From PFL35 sp041550515 (GTDB lineage: Archaea > Thermoplasmatota > E2 > DHVEG-1), in assembly GCA_041550515.1 (NCBI GenBank), contig JBFEOQ010000003.1, positions 1 through 64,000 on the forward strand: DNA of 64,000 bases, written 5' to 3'. The notes under the pieces are model-generated. The model was not told the DNA's origin, made no database searches, and saw only the letters and a list, made by a program, of their open reading frames with translations. Shown here piece after piece: positions 1 through 9,214 of this stretch. The translations under genes and the position numbers were made by a program. The number at the start of each line of letters is the position of its first letter. Positions within the stretch are counted from its first letter, which is position 1.

Positions 1-419
1 GTTAGTATTATTATATATACTTTTCGTTTGTTAAAATAAAAAAAATATTTATCAAAATATTCCGATATGAGAACCAATCTCCCCTAAAAATAATTCAAAT
101 AAAATTGTATAAAGATATATAAGAAAGGGAAATTGAACACCTGGAGTTAAATAAACATGCAATGAAAATGATATAGGTATTTTTTCTAAACAACCTTCTC
201 TAAAACTAACTTTATTTAAGCTTATTAACTAGTTTTTAAATTTATAATAAGGTTAAATATTATTTAATCTTAAAGAGAAATTGATAAATTTAATTTGAAT
301 ATTTTGGTAAACAAATTTTTTTATATTATTTCAATAAATAAAATATATTTTATGATAAATAAACTGAAAAAAAATTTTAACTTTTTTATTTTTTTTATAA
401 AAAAGTTAAAGTTAATTAT
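1..419. other. AT-rich gene-free stretch
   Basis: I see no coding region, tRNA or other RNA gene here. It is very AT-rich with homopolymer runs. The only structure I can support is the terminator-like hairpin near its right end, just after the stop codon of the minus-strand winged-helix gene. Any gene to the left lies outside the window. Confidence 0.6.
367..409 (-). terminator. Hairpin plus T-run after winged-helix gene
   Basis: Positions 377-389 and 397-409 are perfect 13-base inverted arms with a 7-base T/A loop. Read on the minus strand, the hairpin follows the stop codon at 420 by about ten bases and is followed by a run of eight T (about 374-367). Archaeal termination mainly needs the T-run, so the hairpin itself may be incidental. 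Confidence 0.5.
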
Positions 420-830
420 TTATTTTAATCTAACTTTAATTTGGTCATTATTTGTGATGTCTTGTACGGTATAGATTTTATTCTCTCTTGCAAGCCAACC
501 AAGAGCTGAATATGCATCATTAGTTTTTAGATGAGTAATACGCGAAATTGAGGTAACATCAATTTCTCCACCCTTTCTCACAAGAACATTATATACTTTC
601 CCCGCAGCATTCCCTATTTTGTATGTTAAATTTGTTTCACTTAAATGATATTTTACACCTGTTTTTGAAATCTTATTTTCTCTTGCAAGCCAACCAACTG
701 CAGCAAAAAATTCTTTATCAGTTAATCTTGTATTTTTTTTTAGAGTGGACTCAGTGAGAACACCTTGTTTGTTTAAAGTTTTCCAAATTTTTCCAGCACT
801 TTGACCAAATTTTTCAATAGCATCAACCAA
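420..830 (-). CDS. Tandem winged-helix (DUF2582-type) protein
   Basis: The 136-residue protein consists of two copies of one small winged-helix module, roughly residues 9-57 and 73-121. Each copy has a G-x-x-A-G-K-(I/V)-(W/Y) opening and ends in G-W-L-A-R-E-N-K-I, the signature of the DUF2582/PF10771 winged-helix family found in archaea and some bacteria. Its function is unknown; DNA binding is an inference from the fold. The start is TTG at 828-830: an SD of the GGTGAT type lies at 836-841, and the nearby ATG is out of frame and stops at once. The gene faces away from hdrCBA, from which it is separated by a palindrome-rich 479-base region. A decayed paralogue lies at 13781-14150. Confidence 0.85.
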   Translation of the reverse strand: MVDAIEKFGQSAGKIWKTLNKQGVLTESTLKKNTRLTDKEFFAAVGWLARENKISKTGVKYHLSETNLTYKIGNAAGKVYNVLVRKGGEIDVTSISRITHLKTNDAYSALGWLARENKIYTVQDITNNDQIKVRLK

Positions 831-935
831 TTTTAATCACCATCCTTACGACAAAGAAACAGAATATATATTATAATAATTGCTATTTTTATTAGAATTC
901 AAATAAATGAAAATCGTAATTTAAATTTCTAAATT

Positions 936-953
936 ATTCGTTTTTTTACGAAT
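936..953. repeat. Short palindrome ATTCGT-N6-ACGAAT
   Basis: Six-base perfect inverted arms separated by six T, midway between the divergent winged-helix and hdrC genes. It could be an operator or a chance AT-rich palindrome. The CG steps make it less likely than average by chance. Confidence 0.35.
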
Positions 954-1162
954 TAGTATTATAAAAACGGGTCTTAGATATATTAAATTTTTTAACAATG
1001 ATTCAATTCCCTTTTTTATTACATATTCAAAAACTTTATTCTTAATAAAAAAGAGACATTAGAATAAAGATCATGGCTTTCGAGTCAAAATGAACTTTTA
1101 AGACTAAGCTGATTTCATCTAATAATTTATAAGAAAAATTTATTGTTAATAATACAAAATCT

Positions 1163-1182
1163 ATTGAAAGTTATCTTTCAAT
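1163..1182. repeat. Palindrome ATTGAAAG-N4-CTTTCAAT
   Basis: Eight-base perfect inverted arms with a four-base spacer, about 130 bases before the hdrC start. The size and symmetry would suit a dimeric winged-helix regulator. No direct evidence of binding. Confidence 0.4.
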
Positions 1183-1276
1183 CATTTAAGGTATTTAATT
1201 TATGGTATATTGCTAACAAAAAAATAATAGATTTTAAATATGAATTTAAGATAAGAAAATTGTAATAATATAAATA

Positions 1277-1292
1277 ATTAACATGTGTTAAT
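1277..1292 (+). promoter_or_regulatory. Putative operator ATTAAC-N4-GTTAAT before hdrC
   Basis: A 16-base element, ATTAAC ATGT GTTAAT, lies 17 bases before the hdrC ATG, just upstream of its SD (about 1297-1302) and just after a TATA-like AATATAAATAA at about 1267-1277. That puts it between the presumed TATA box and start site, a classic repressor position. The same half-sites with the same spacing occur before uvrA at 12062-12077. Confidence 0.45.
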
Positions 1293-1309
1293 TGTTGGGG
1301 GATAATAAA

Positions 1310-1837
1310 ATGAGTATTATAGATTTAACATCGATGAGTGAATCACAAACATCAATAAAAAATGAAATAAATCAAAGACTAACTAAAATACAAGACGAAC
1401 TTTCAGATTATTGCTACCAGTGTGCAAAATGTACTTCTGGTTGCGAAGCTCATAAACTTTTAGAACTTGAACCCCATAAAATCATAGCTCTTTTAAAAAG
1501 GGGACTAATTGACGAAATGATAAATTCAGAAATTATCTGGACATGTATGAGCTGTTTTAAATGCAGAGAACGCTGCCCACAAAAAGTAGCACCAGTAGAT
1601 GTCTTATTTTCACTTAAAAATTTAGCTGTTGCAAGTGGAAAACAAATACCTGGAAATTACACAGCAATTTTACAATCAGTTCTATCAACAGGTTTATTAC
1701 AAGAAATAAAAAATGTAATAACAAAAGATAATAAAACAAAAACCCGCAATGATCTAGGTTTACCAGAAATTTCAAAACCAATAGATCCAACAAAGTTTCA
1801 AATGATGCTCTCAAAATCAGCAGTGGAGAAAATATAA
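1310..1837 (+). CDS. hdrC: Heterodisulfide reductase subunit C
   Basis: This small iron-sulfur subunit passes electrons between HdrA and HdrB in the soluble HdrABC complex. Two complete CxxCxxCxxxC motifs are visible, at residues 35-45 and 79-89 of the 175-residue protein, as expected for two [4Fe-4S] clusters. I place the start at ATG 1310 because a GGGGGAT SD sits 8-13 bases before it; an upstream in-frame TTG at 1292 lies before that SD. It is the first gene of hdrC-hdrB-hdrA, with 15 bases to hdrB. No hydrogenase or MvhD gene adjoins it, so the electron donor is not evident. Confidence 0.92.
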   Translation: MSIIDLTSMSESQTSIKNEINQRLTKIQDELSDYCYQCAKCTSGCEAHKLLELEPHKIIALLKRGLIDEMINSEIIWTCMSCFKCRERCPQKVAPVDVLFSLKNLAVASGKQIPGNYTAILQSVLSTGLLQEIKNVITKDNKTKTRNDLGLPEISKPIDPTKFQMMLSKSAVEKI

Positions 1838-1852
1838 TGGAGGTTCAAAATT

Positions 1853-2725
1853 ATGAATAAATTTGCATTATATCCAGGATGTATAATGCCAACAGAACAA
1901 TATGCTTATGAAATGAGTATCCGTGAAATTTTACCAAAACTAGATATTGAATTAGTAGATATTAAGAATTTTTCATGCTGTGGAGAACCACTTAAAAGTG
2001 TTAATCAAATGCTTACTTTAACACTATCAGCAAGAAATATTGCCATTGCAGAAAAAGAAAATCTAGATATTTTTTCTCCCTGTCCAATGTGTCATTTAGC
2101 ATTAACTGAAGCAAAGAGAATATTGGATAACAATTCTGAAATAAAGAACCGCATAAATGAAAAACTTGCAGATGAAGATTTAAAATATAGGAGTAAATCT
2201 AATATCTTTAGCATTCTTGATATACTATACGATGTTGCTGGTATTGAAAAAATAAAAAAACTTGTAACAAATCCATTAAAAAATATTAAAACAGCAACTC
2301 ATTATGGATGCCATTTAATCAGACCTACTGAAATTGGACGTTCTGATGATTCCGAAAACCCATTAAAAATGGAAGAAATCTTAGAAGCAATTGGTATGAA
2401 ACCAGAGTATTATCCTGAAAAACTTGATTGCTGTGGAGGATTATTAACGGTTAATTTACCAGAATCTTCTCTTACAAAAACTGGTCAGAAACTTCAAAGA
2501 GTACAAGAACAAGGTTTTAATTGTTTTGTTGATACCTGTCCATGGTGTCATAGACAATATGATTTTAAACAGATAAAAGCAGGTGAAACTGTAGCTACAA
2601 AACTAGAGATGCCTGTATTTTATTTAACACAATTAATTGGTCTTTCAATGGGAATTTCTTTTGATAAACTTGGTCTTGAATTAAACCTGAGCCCTGTTGA
2701 TAAACTATCTTTTGGGGGCACATAG
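1853..2725 (+). CDS. hdrB: Heterodisulfide reductase subunit B
   Basis: HdrB carries the heterodisulfide-type active site. The 290-residue protein has two CCG domains: Cys10, the pair Cys42-Cys43 with Cys77/Cys80, then Cys153, the pair Cys193-Cys194 with Cys229/Cys232. These are the ligands of the non-cubane iron-sulfur clusters in structurally known HdrB. An SD, GGAGG, precedes the ATG. It sits between hdrC and hdrA with a two-base gap to hdrA, so the three are surely co-transcribed. Whether its substrate is CoM-S-S-CoB or another disulfide or acceptor cannot be read here, since no methanogenesis genes are present. Confidence 0.92.
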   Translation: MNKFALYPGCIMPTEQYAYEMSIREILPKLDIELVDIKNFSCCGEPLKSVNQMLTLTLSARNIAIAEKENLDIFSPCPMCHLALTEAKRILDNNSEIKNRINEKLADEDLKYRSKSNIFSILDILYDVAGIEKIKKLVTNPLKNIKTATHYGCHLIRPTEIGRSDDSENPLKMEEILEAIGMKPEYYPEKLDCCGGLLTVNLPESSLTKTGQKLQRVQEQGFNCFVDTCPWCHRQYDFKQIKAGETVATKLEMPVFYLTQLIGLSMGISFDKLGLELNLSPVDKLSFGGT

Positions 2726-2727
2726 AT

Positions 2728-4698
2728 ATGGGTAACAAAATAGGTGTTTTTGTCTGTCATTGTGGTATTAACATTTCACAGACAGTTGATGTTAATAAAT
2801 TAGTTGATTATGCAAAAAACCTTGATGGTGTTATTGTAAGTAAAGATTACAAATATATGTGCTCTGATGTTGGAGCAAAACTGATTAAAGATTCAATAAA
2901 AAAATATAAACTTGATGGAGTAGTAATTGCTTGCTGTAGCCCCCGTATGCATGAACATACTTTTCAAGGTGTTGTAGAAGATGGAGGAATTAACGCTTTT
3001 AATCTTGAAATTGCTAATATTCGTGAGCAATGTAGTTGGGTACATAATGACAAACTGATGGCAACAGAAAAAGCAAAAATACTAGTTCGTGGAGCTGTTG
3101 CAAAAGCAAAACTACTAGAACCTCTAGAAAAATCCAAAATTAATGTTATACCTGAAGCACTTGTTATAGGCGGAGGAATTGCAGGTATTCAATCAGCACT
3201 TGATCTTGCAGAGGAAGGTCATAAGGTATATCTTGTTGAAAAGACCCCGACTCTTGGGGGACATATGGCTCAACTTGATAAAACTTTTCCAACCTTAGAT
3301 TGCAGTGGATGTATTTTAACACCTAAAATGATGGAGGCTGCAAATCATCATAATATCGAGCTTTTTACTTATTCTGAAGTTGTAAGTATTGAAGGAAGCA
3401 TTGGTAATTATACTGTGAAGATAAAAAAGAAAGCTCGTTTTGTAGATTTAGATAAATGTACGGGTTGTGGAGACTGTGTAGATGCTTGTCGTATGAAGGG
3501 CCATGTTTCTAGTGATTTTGATGAAAATATAGGTAAACGTAGTGCAATTTATATACCATTTCCACAAGCAATTCCTTTGAAATGTACTGTTGATCCAAAG
3601 AATTGTCTAATGATTACTAAGGGTAAATGTGGAAAAGGTCCACTTTGTATTGAAGCTTGTAAAGCTAATGCTATTAATTTTAAACAAGAGGATCAAGAAA
3701 TACAGATAAAAGTTGGAGCAATTGTTGTTACAACAGGCTATGATTTAATAAATCCTGAGTCTGTTTTTGAATTTGGTTATTCTAAATCACTTGATGTTGT
3801 AACTAGTCTTCAGATGGAGCGTCTAATAAATTCATCAGGACCTACAAAAGGTGAAATTATTAAACCATCTAATGGAGAAAAACCAAAAAGCATAACATAT
3901 ATTTTATGTGTTGGTAGTCGTGATGAAACAGAAAAGCCCTGGTGCTGTCGTATAGGCTGCATGAGCGCTCTAAAACAAATGTATCTTTTAAAAGAAAAAC
4001 TGGGTGATGAAATTGAATTAAATATATGTTATATGGATATTCGTAGTTTTGGTAAAGGATATGAAGAATTTTATCGAAAAATTCGTGGTTTTAATACAAA
4101 CTTTTTCCGTGGAAGACCAAGTGAAGTCCGCCTTTTAGAAGATTACTTAAGCATTGATATTTTTGATACTACAACAAATAAACTTTTTGAAATAAAAACA
4201 GATTTGGTAGTATTGGTCCCAGCTCTTATTCCAAGATCAGATTCAAACGAAATAGCAAATATTCTGCGTATATCTACAGGCTCTGATGGATTTCTACTAG
4301 AAGCACATCCAAAACTTAAACCTGTTGACACTTCAACTAATGGTATCTTTATTGCAGGATGCTGTCAAGGACCAAAAGATATTCAAGATACAGTTGCTCA
4401 AGCAAGTGCTGCAGCAGCTCGAGCATCTAATATATTATCTAAAAAAGAATTAGAAGCAGAACCACAAATTTCATTGGTAAACGAAGATTTTTGCTCTGGT
4501 TGTGGAACATGTATTTCAGTTTGTGCATATAATGCAATAGAACTAGTTAAAGAAAAAGATGATAAATTACATGCAAAAGTAAATGAAGCTCTTTGTCTGG
4601 GCTGTGGCGCATGTGTTGTAGCATGTCCATCTGGTGCAATGCAACAACATAGTTATAAAGATAAACAAATTATACCTGCAATTGAGGAAACAATTTAA
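2728..4698 (+). CDS. hdrA: Heterodisulfide reductase subunit A
   Basis: HdrA is the flavin-bearing subunit that can bifurcate electrons. The 656-residue protein has the N-terminal HdrA domain with its Cys-His-Cys start (VCHCG), an FAD Rossmann motif GGGIAGIQ at about 149-156, and the conserved region around C-S-G-C-I-L-T-P. Four iron-sulfur motifs follow: CxxCxxCxxxC near 242, a Cys-rich insertion with CGKGPLC near 300, and two C-terminal ferredoxin motifs near 590 and 622. The length matches family members without a fused MvhD. It ends the hdrCBA operon; the radical SAM gene follows after 27 bases. Confidence 0.93.
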   Translation: MGNKIGVFVCHCGINISQTVDVNKLVDYAKNLDGVIVSKDYKYMCSDVGAKLIKDSIKKYKLDGVVIACCSPRMHEHTFQGVVEDGGINAFNLEIANIREQCSWVHNDKLMATEKAKILVRGAVAKAKLLEPLEKSKINVIPEALVIGGGIAGIQSALDLAEEGHKVYLVEKTPTLGGHMAQLDKTFPTLDCSGCILTPKMMEAANHHNIELFTYSEVVSIEGSIGNYTVKIKKKARFVDLDKCTGCGDCVDACRMKGHVSSDFDENIGKRSAIYIPFPQAIPLKCTVDPKNCLMITKGKCGKGPLCIEACKANAINFKQEDQEIQIKVGAIVVTTGYDLINPESVFEFGYSKSLDVVTSLQMERLINSSGPTKGEIIKPSNGEKPKSITYILCVGSRDETEKPWCCRIGCMSALKQMYLLKEKLGDEIELNICYMDIRSFGKGYEEFYRKIRGFNTNFFRGRPSEVRLLEDYLSIDIFDTTTNKLFEIKTDLVVLVPALIPRSDSNEIANILRISTGSDGFLLEAHPKLKPVDTSTNGIFIAGCCQGPKDIQDTVAQASAAAARASNILSKKELEAEPQISLVNEDFCSGCGTCISVCAYNAIELVKEKDDKLHAKVNEALCLGCGACVVACPSGAMQQHSYKDKQIIPAIEETI

Positions 4699-4725
4699 AT
4701 CATTCTGTTTTATTTCTTTGAATAA

Positions 4726-5718
4726 ATGAATAATATTGGGGCTCTACTTCCTGATTATATAAACATATTAAATCAGGAGAAATATGCAAAATATTTAATA
4801 TCTAAAAATAGTCCTGCATTGTTTAATAAATCTGAGTTAACTAAAAATCTCTGGAGAATGCATAATGATCTTTTAAAAAAAATAAAACTGAGTGATTATG
4901 AACCAGAAATCTCTTTACTAGATCTTAAAATTGAACTTGCAAGTCGTATTTTTAAAAAATGTAACTTATGTGAAAATAAATGTAATGTTGATAGAAACAT
5001 AACTGAGGGAAAATGCGGGGTAAGACAATCAAAGATTGCATCTGAATTTTTGCATATAGGTGAAGAAAGAATTTTTATTCCATCTCATACTATTTTTTTC
5101 TCAGGATGCACGTTTAATTGTGTTTTTTGTCAAAACTGGGATATAAGTCAAAAGAAATGTGGTGTATATATTGAACCTTCAAAACTTGTAGATATTATCG
5201 GTTCTAGAAAAAAACAAGGTTCACAAAATGTGAATTGGGTTGGAGGTGAACCAACTCCAAATATCTATTATATTTTTAAAACTTTAAAAAAAATGAATAT
5301 TAACCTTCCACAAATTTGGAATTCAAACATGTATTGTAGTCTGGATACTATGAACCTTTTAAATGGAGTTTTTGATGTGTATCTTACTGATTATAAATAT
5401 GGAAATAATAAGTGTGCAAAAAAATTATCACAGATTAATAAATATTTTGAAATTGTATCACGTAACCATAAAATTGCATATGAAAATGGTGAGATAATTC
5501 TACGTCATCTTGTTATGCCTAATCATTTCAAATGCTGTTCAAAACCAATATTAGATTGGGTAATTAAAAACATACCTAACTGTGTTGTAAATATAATGGC
5601 ACAATATAGACCAGAATATAAAGCATTTAAATTTAAAGATATTTCACGTTCTATTACAATAGATGAGTTCTATAAAGTTAAAAATTATGCAAATAAGATA
5701 GGAATTAATCAGTTTTAA
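4726..5718 (+). CDS. PflA-like radical SAM protein (COG1313-type)
   Basis: The 330-residue protein has a radical SAM cluster motif CxxxCxxC in G-C-T-F-N-C-V-F-C-Q-N-W at about residues 127-138, preceded by an extra cysteine group (C-N-L-C-E-N-K-C and later K-C-G-V-R) typical of the PflX/COG1313 family, which resembles pyruvate formate-lyase activating enzymes. The target is unknown. It follows hdrA closely (27 bases) on the same strand, so it may share the transcript, although I see no clear SD. It converges on uvrB with only 20 bases between stop codons. Confidence 0.8.
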   Translation: MNNIGALLPDYINILNQEKYAKYLISKNSPALFNKSELTKNLWRMHNDLLKKIKLSDYEPEISLLDLKIELASRIFKKCNLCENKCNVDRNITEGKCGVRQSKIASEFLHIGEERIFIPSHTIFFSGCTFNCVFCQNWDISQKKCGVYIEPSKLVDIIGSRKKQGSQNVNWVGGEPTPNIYYIFKTLKKMNINLPQIWNSNMYCSLDTMNLLNGVFDVYLTDYKYGNNKCAKKLSQINKYFEIVSRNHKIAYENGEIILRHLVMPNHFKCCSKPILDWVIKNIPNCVVNIMAQYRPEYKAFKFKDISRSITIDEFYKVKNYANKIGINQF

Positions 5719-5738
5719 AAAGAAATTACTAATTTATC

Positions 5739-7667
5739 TTAAATTGTGTGGTTAAGTTTATTTATCCTATCACGTAGTTTTATTGCTTTTTCAAAATCAA
5801 GGTTATCTGCTGCATCTCTCATTTGTATTTCTAAATCTATTATTATGTTCGGTATATCTTTTTTAGGTATATGTTTAACATCTTTTATATCAACTATTTT
5901 TTCTTTTATTGGTTTTATTATCGTTTCTGGAATAATATTATGTTTTTTATTAAACTTTAACTGTAGATTTCTTCTCCTTTTAGTTTCTTCCAAAGCATTC
6001 TGAATTGAATCTGTCATTTTATCTGCATATAATATTACTTTAGAATTTACATTTCGTGCTGCACGACCAATAATTTGAATTAAACTTCTATGATCTCTTA
6101 AAAATCCTTCTTTATCAGCGTCAAGAATTCCAATTAATCCTATTTCGGGTATATCTATACCTTCACGAAGTAAATTTATTCCAACAAGAACATCAAATAC
6201 TCCAAGACGTAATTGTCTTATAATCTCTGAACGCTCAAGAGTATCTATCTCAGAATGCAAATAACGGGTTTTGATATTTTTCTCTGCAAGGTATTCAGAT
6301 AATTCTTCAGCAAGACGTTTTGTAAGAGTCGTTACTAGGATTCTATTTCCTTGTTCTACTGTTTTATTAATCTCATTTATTAAATTATTTATTTGACCTT
6401 TAATAGGTCTTAATTCGCAGAGAGGATCAACTAAACCTGTTGGTCTTATTATCTGTTCGACAATTTGATTTGAAATACTAAGTTCATAATCACCAGGGGT
6501 TGCAGATACAAAAACAACATTTCTCATATATTTTTTAAATTCATTAAAAGTAAGTGGTCTATTATCAAAAGCACTCGGAAGTCTGAAGCCATAATCAATT
6601 AATGATTTTTTTCTAGAGTAATCCCCTTGATGCATTCCATGAATCTGAGGAATTGTTCTATGACTTTCATCTATAAACATAAGAAAATCTTTTGGAAAAT
6701 AATCAAGGAAACAAAATGGTTTTTCACCAGGTTTTCTTCCATCCATATGTCTTGAGTAGTTTTCTATACCCTTGCAAAAACCTGTTTCTTCTATCATTTC
6801 AAGATCATAAAGTGTACGCTGTTTTAATCTATGAGCTTCAAACATATCAAGCTGAGGTAATATCTCTTCGAGTTCTTGCTTAATTGACTCAATTGCTCGT
6901 CTTCTTTTTTTTTCACTGATCACAAAATGTTTTGCAGGATAGATATAGATATATTCAAATTCATCTTTTATCTCTCCTGTGATTTTATCTATTTCAGTAA
7001 TTTTTTCAACTTCATCCTCATTGGTTTCAATACGTATTATATCATCATAATAACTAGGAATTATATCAATTATTTCACCTTTTACTCTAAAACAACCTGA
7101 TTTAAGATCTATATCATTTCGCTCGTATTGCATATCTATTAAATGATCTAATATTTCATTTCGTTCTACATTTGTTTTTTTTCTAATTTCATATCCAAGA
7201 TTCCTATATTCAGATGGATCACCTACATTGTATATACATGAAACTGATGCCACGACTATTGTATCTTTTCTATCAAGAATTGAGGCTGTTGCTGATAATC
7301 TCATTTGTTCAATTTTTGGATTTACATCAGCATCTTTTTCAATATATTGATCTTTTTCAGGAATATATGATTCTGGTTGATAATAATCATAATATGAAAC
7401 AAAATATTCCACTCGATTTTCTGGAAAAAATTCTTTGAACTCTGAATAAAGTTGTGCTGCAAGGGTTTTGTTATGGGCAATAACAACTGTTGGTTTTTGA
7501 ATTTGTTCTATAACATTTGCCATCGAGAAGGTTTTTCCCGATCCTGTTACACCTAATAGTGTTTGATTTTTCATTTTATTTTTAAATCCGTTAACAATTT
7601 TTTTTATTGCATCAGGTTGAGAACCCTTCGGTTTCATATCAGTTAATAGTTTGAATTTATCTGCTAT
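5739..7667 (-). CDS. uvrB: UvrABC excinuclease subunit B
   Basis: UvrB is the helicase-like damage-verification subunit of nucleotide excision repair. It shows Walker A GVTGSGKT, the beta-hairpin region YYDYYQPESY, the DESH box, helicase motif VI (Q-I-I-G-R-A-A-R-N) and a C-terminal UVR domain. The first standard start is ATG at 7635-7637, but family homology begins earlier: in-frame codons 7638-7664 read A-D-K-F-K-L-L-T-D, matching the usual UvrB N-terminus F-x-L-x-S. A strong SD (AAGGAGATGAT) lies just before AUA at 7665-7667, and no ATG, GTG or TTG lies between. I therefore place the start at AUA 7667. It overlaps the uvrC stop by three bases. Confidence 0.93.
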   Translation of the reverse strand: MADKFKLLTDMKPKGSQPDAIKKIVNGFKNKMKNQTLLGVTGSGKTFSMANVIEQIQKPTVVIAHNKTLAAQLYSEFKEFFPENRVEYFVSYYDYYQPESYIPEKDQYIEKDADVNPKIEQMRLSATASILDRKDTIVVASVSCIYNVGDPSEYRNLGYEIRKKTNVERNEILDHLIDMQYERNDIDLKSGCFRVKGEIIDIIPSYYDDIIRIETNEDEVEKITEIDKITGEIKDEFEYIYIYPAKHFVISEKKRRRAIESIKQELEEILPQLDMFEAHRLKQRTLYDLEMIEETGFCKGIENYSRHMDGRKPGEKPFCFLDYFPKDFLMFIDESHRTIPQIHGMHQGDYSRKKSLIDYGFRLPSAFDNRPLTFNEFKKYMRNVVFVSATPGDYELSISNQIVEQIIRPTGLVDPLCELRPIKGQINNLINEINKTVEQGNRILVTTLTKRLAEELSEYLAEKNIKTRYLHSEIDTLERSEIIRQLRLGVFDVLVGINLLREGIDIPEIGLIGILDADKEGFLRDHRSLIQIIGRAARNVNSKVILYADKMTDSIQNALEETKRRRNLQLKFNKKHNIIPETIIKPIKEKIVDIKDVKHIPKKDIPNIIIDLEIQMRDAADNLDFEKAIKLRDRINKLNHTI

Positions 7668-9214
7668 TTTATCATCTCCTTTTTTCTCAGCAGTCTATTG
7701 TATTTTATTGCAAATCTATGTGCTTCATTTCTTATTTCTTGTATAAATCTTAATGCCTTGTCTTTTTTTGAAAGTCTAATTGGTGTCATATATCCAGGTA
7801 TATATATTTCTTCAAAATGTTTTGCAATTGAAATTATCGGAATCTTAATATTTAATTTTTCAAGTTCTGCTAGTGCAAAATTAAGTTGTGCACGACCTCC
7901 ATCAATAATAATCAAGTTAGGCATTTCTATATATTCATTTTTTAGACGGGTGTATCTTCTTTTTACAATTTCTGCTAGTGCTCTAGTATCATCGGTCTCG
8001 GTAACAGATCTTATTTTAAAACGACGATAATTGTTTTTATCAGGTTTACCATTTCTAAATTGCACCATTGAACCTACCATATTTGTACCTGATAAATGGC
8101 TTATATCAAAACACTCAATTACCGCTGGATTTTCCTGTAAGTGAATTCTTTCTTTAAGTGTTTTAACTTTATCAAGATCCGAAAAAAACATAATTTCGAT
8201 ATTTTTTAAAACAAGTAATAAAAGTTGATGTTTTTCACCCTTAACAGGAATTGTAATTTTTACTTTGTAATTTTTTTTATCAGATAAAAAATGAAAAAGT
8301 GAGTTAGATATCGTTTGTGGGATAATAAGTTCTTTTGGAATAGGATTCTCTGAATAATATTGAATTAAAAATTCTTCAAAAAAATCAGAGTTATAATCAA
8401 ATACAAACTCGTTTTTATTAGTCAGTGTTCCTTTAGATATATTAAAAATCATAAGATAAACGATCTCATCTTTTATCATATAATTAATAATATCTTCATT
8501 GTATTTTTTTTCACGCTGCATTTTTTGATTTTTACTGAGATTCTTAAGAGCATTTATTTCCTCACGAATTCTTAATGCCTGCTCAAATTTGTTATTTTTT
8601 GAATAACTATTCATTTCTTTTTCAAGATTTTTAATTAGTTCTTGTGATTTACCAGATAACATCATTGTTACTTTCTTTATTTTTTTAAGATACTCTTTTT
8701 TAGAAATTTGACCTATGCATGGTGCATCACATAAGTTAATGTGATAACGTAAACAAGGTTTTTTTGGCATTTTTTTACATGTTTTAAGTAGAAATATTTT
8801 ATTTAAAAAATGTAGTACATAATCCCGTTCATGTGCACTAATAAAAGGTCCATAAAATTTACCTTTCCCTATTTTAGATCTATCAATAATAACCCGTGGA
8901 TAATCTTCGTTTGTTAAAAGTAAATAAGTATGACTCTTTGCATCTTTTAATCTGATATTATATCTAGGTTGATGTTTTTTTATAAGCGTGTTCTCTAAAA
9001 TTAATGATTCCACTTCATTGTCTGTTATTAAAAAATCAACTTTTTTTATTTGAGGAATCATTACTTGTTTTTTTACATCTAAATCTTTTTTATTGTTATA
9101 AGCCCTAAGTCGGTTTTTTAAATTTTTTGCTTTTCCAACATAAATAATTCTATCTTTTTTATCTTTAAACAAATAGCAACCAGGATTTTTTGGTATGTTT
9201 TCTATGCTAAACAT
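7664..9214 (-). CDS. uvrC: UvrABC excinuclease subunit C, lacking C-terminal HhH
   Basis: UvrC makes the two incisions of excision repair. Visible are the N-terminal GIY-YIG nuclease (P-G-C-Y-L-F to V-G-K-A-K-N-L), a Cys-rich segment, a UVR-like segment, and the RNase H-like nuclease with C-F-D-I-S-H, I-I-D-G-G and E-A-H-R-F-A. The protein stops about 15 residues after that last motif, so the usual C-terminal helix-hairpin-helix pair is absent; the 516 residues compare with about 600 in typical UvrC. uvrB follows immediately, with no remnant between. I chose ATG 9214, which follows GAGG and starts the conserved sequence; it overlaps uvrA by 13 bases. Confidence 0.92.
   Translation of the reverse strand: MFSIENIPKNPGCYLFKDKKDRIIYVGKAKNLKNRLRAYNNKKDLDVKKQVMIPQIKKVDFLITDNEVESLILENTLIKKHQPRYNIRLKDAKSHTYLLLTNEDYPRVIIDRSKIGKGKFYGPFISAHERDYVLHFLNKIFLLKTCKKMPKKPCLRYHINLCDAPCIGQISKKEYLKKIKKVTMMLSGKSQELIKNLEKEMNSYSKNNKFEQALRIREEINALKNLSKNQKMQREKKYNEDIINYMIKDEIVYLMIFNISKGTLTNKNEFVFDYNSDFFEEFLIQYYSENPIPKELIIPQTISNSLFHFLSDKKNYKVKITIPVKGEKHQLLLLVLKNIEIMFFSDLDKVKTLKERIHLQENPAVIECFDISHLSGTNMVGSMVQFRNGKPDKNNYRRFKIRSVTETDDTRALAEIVKRRYTRLKNEYIEMPNLIIIDGGRAQLNFALAELEKLNIKIPIISIAKHFEEIYIPGYMTPIRLSKKDKALRFIQEIRNEAHRFAIKYNRLLRKKEMIK

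Larger units (their letters stand above)
831..1309. other. Divergent regulatory region, winged-helix / hdrC
   Basis: This 479-base stretch holds no gene I can support. It separates two divergent genes, so it should carry both promoters. Three short perfect inverted repeats stand out and are listed separately (936-953, 1163-1182, 1277-1292). Confidence 0.6.
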
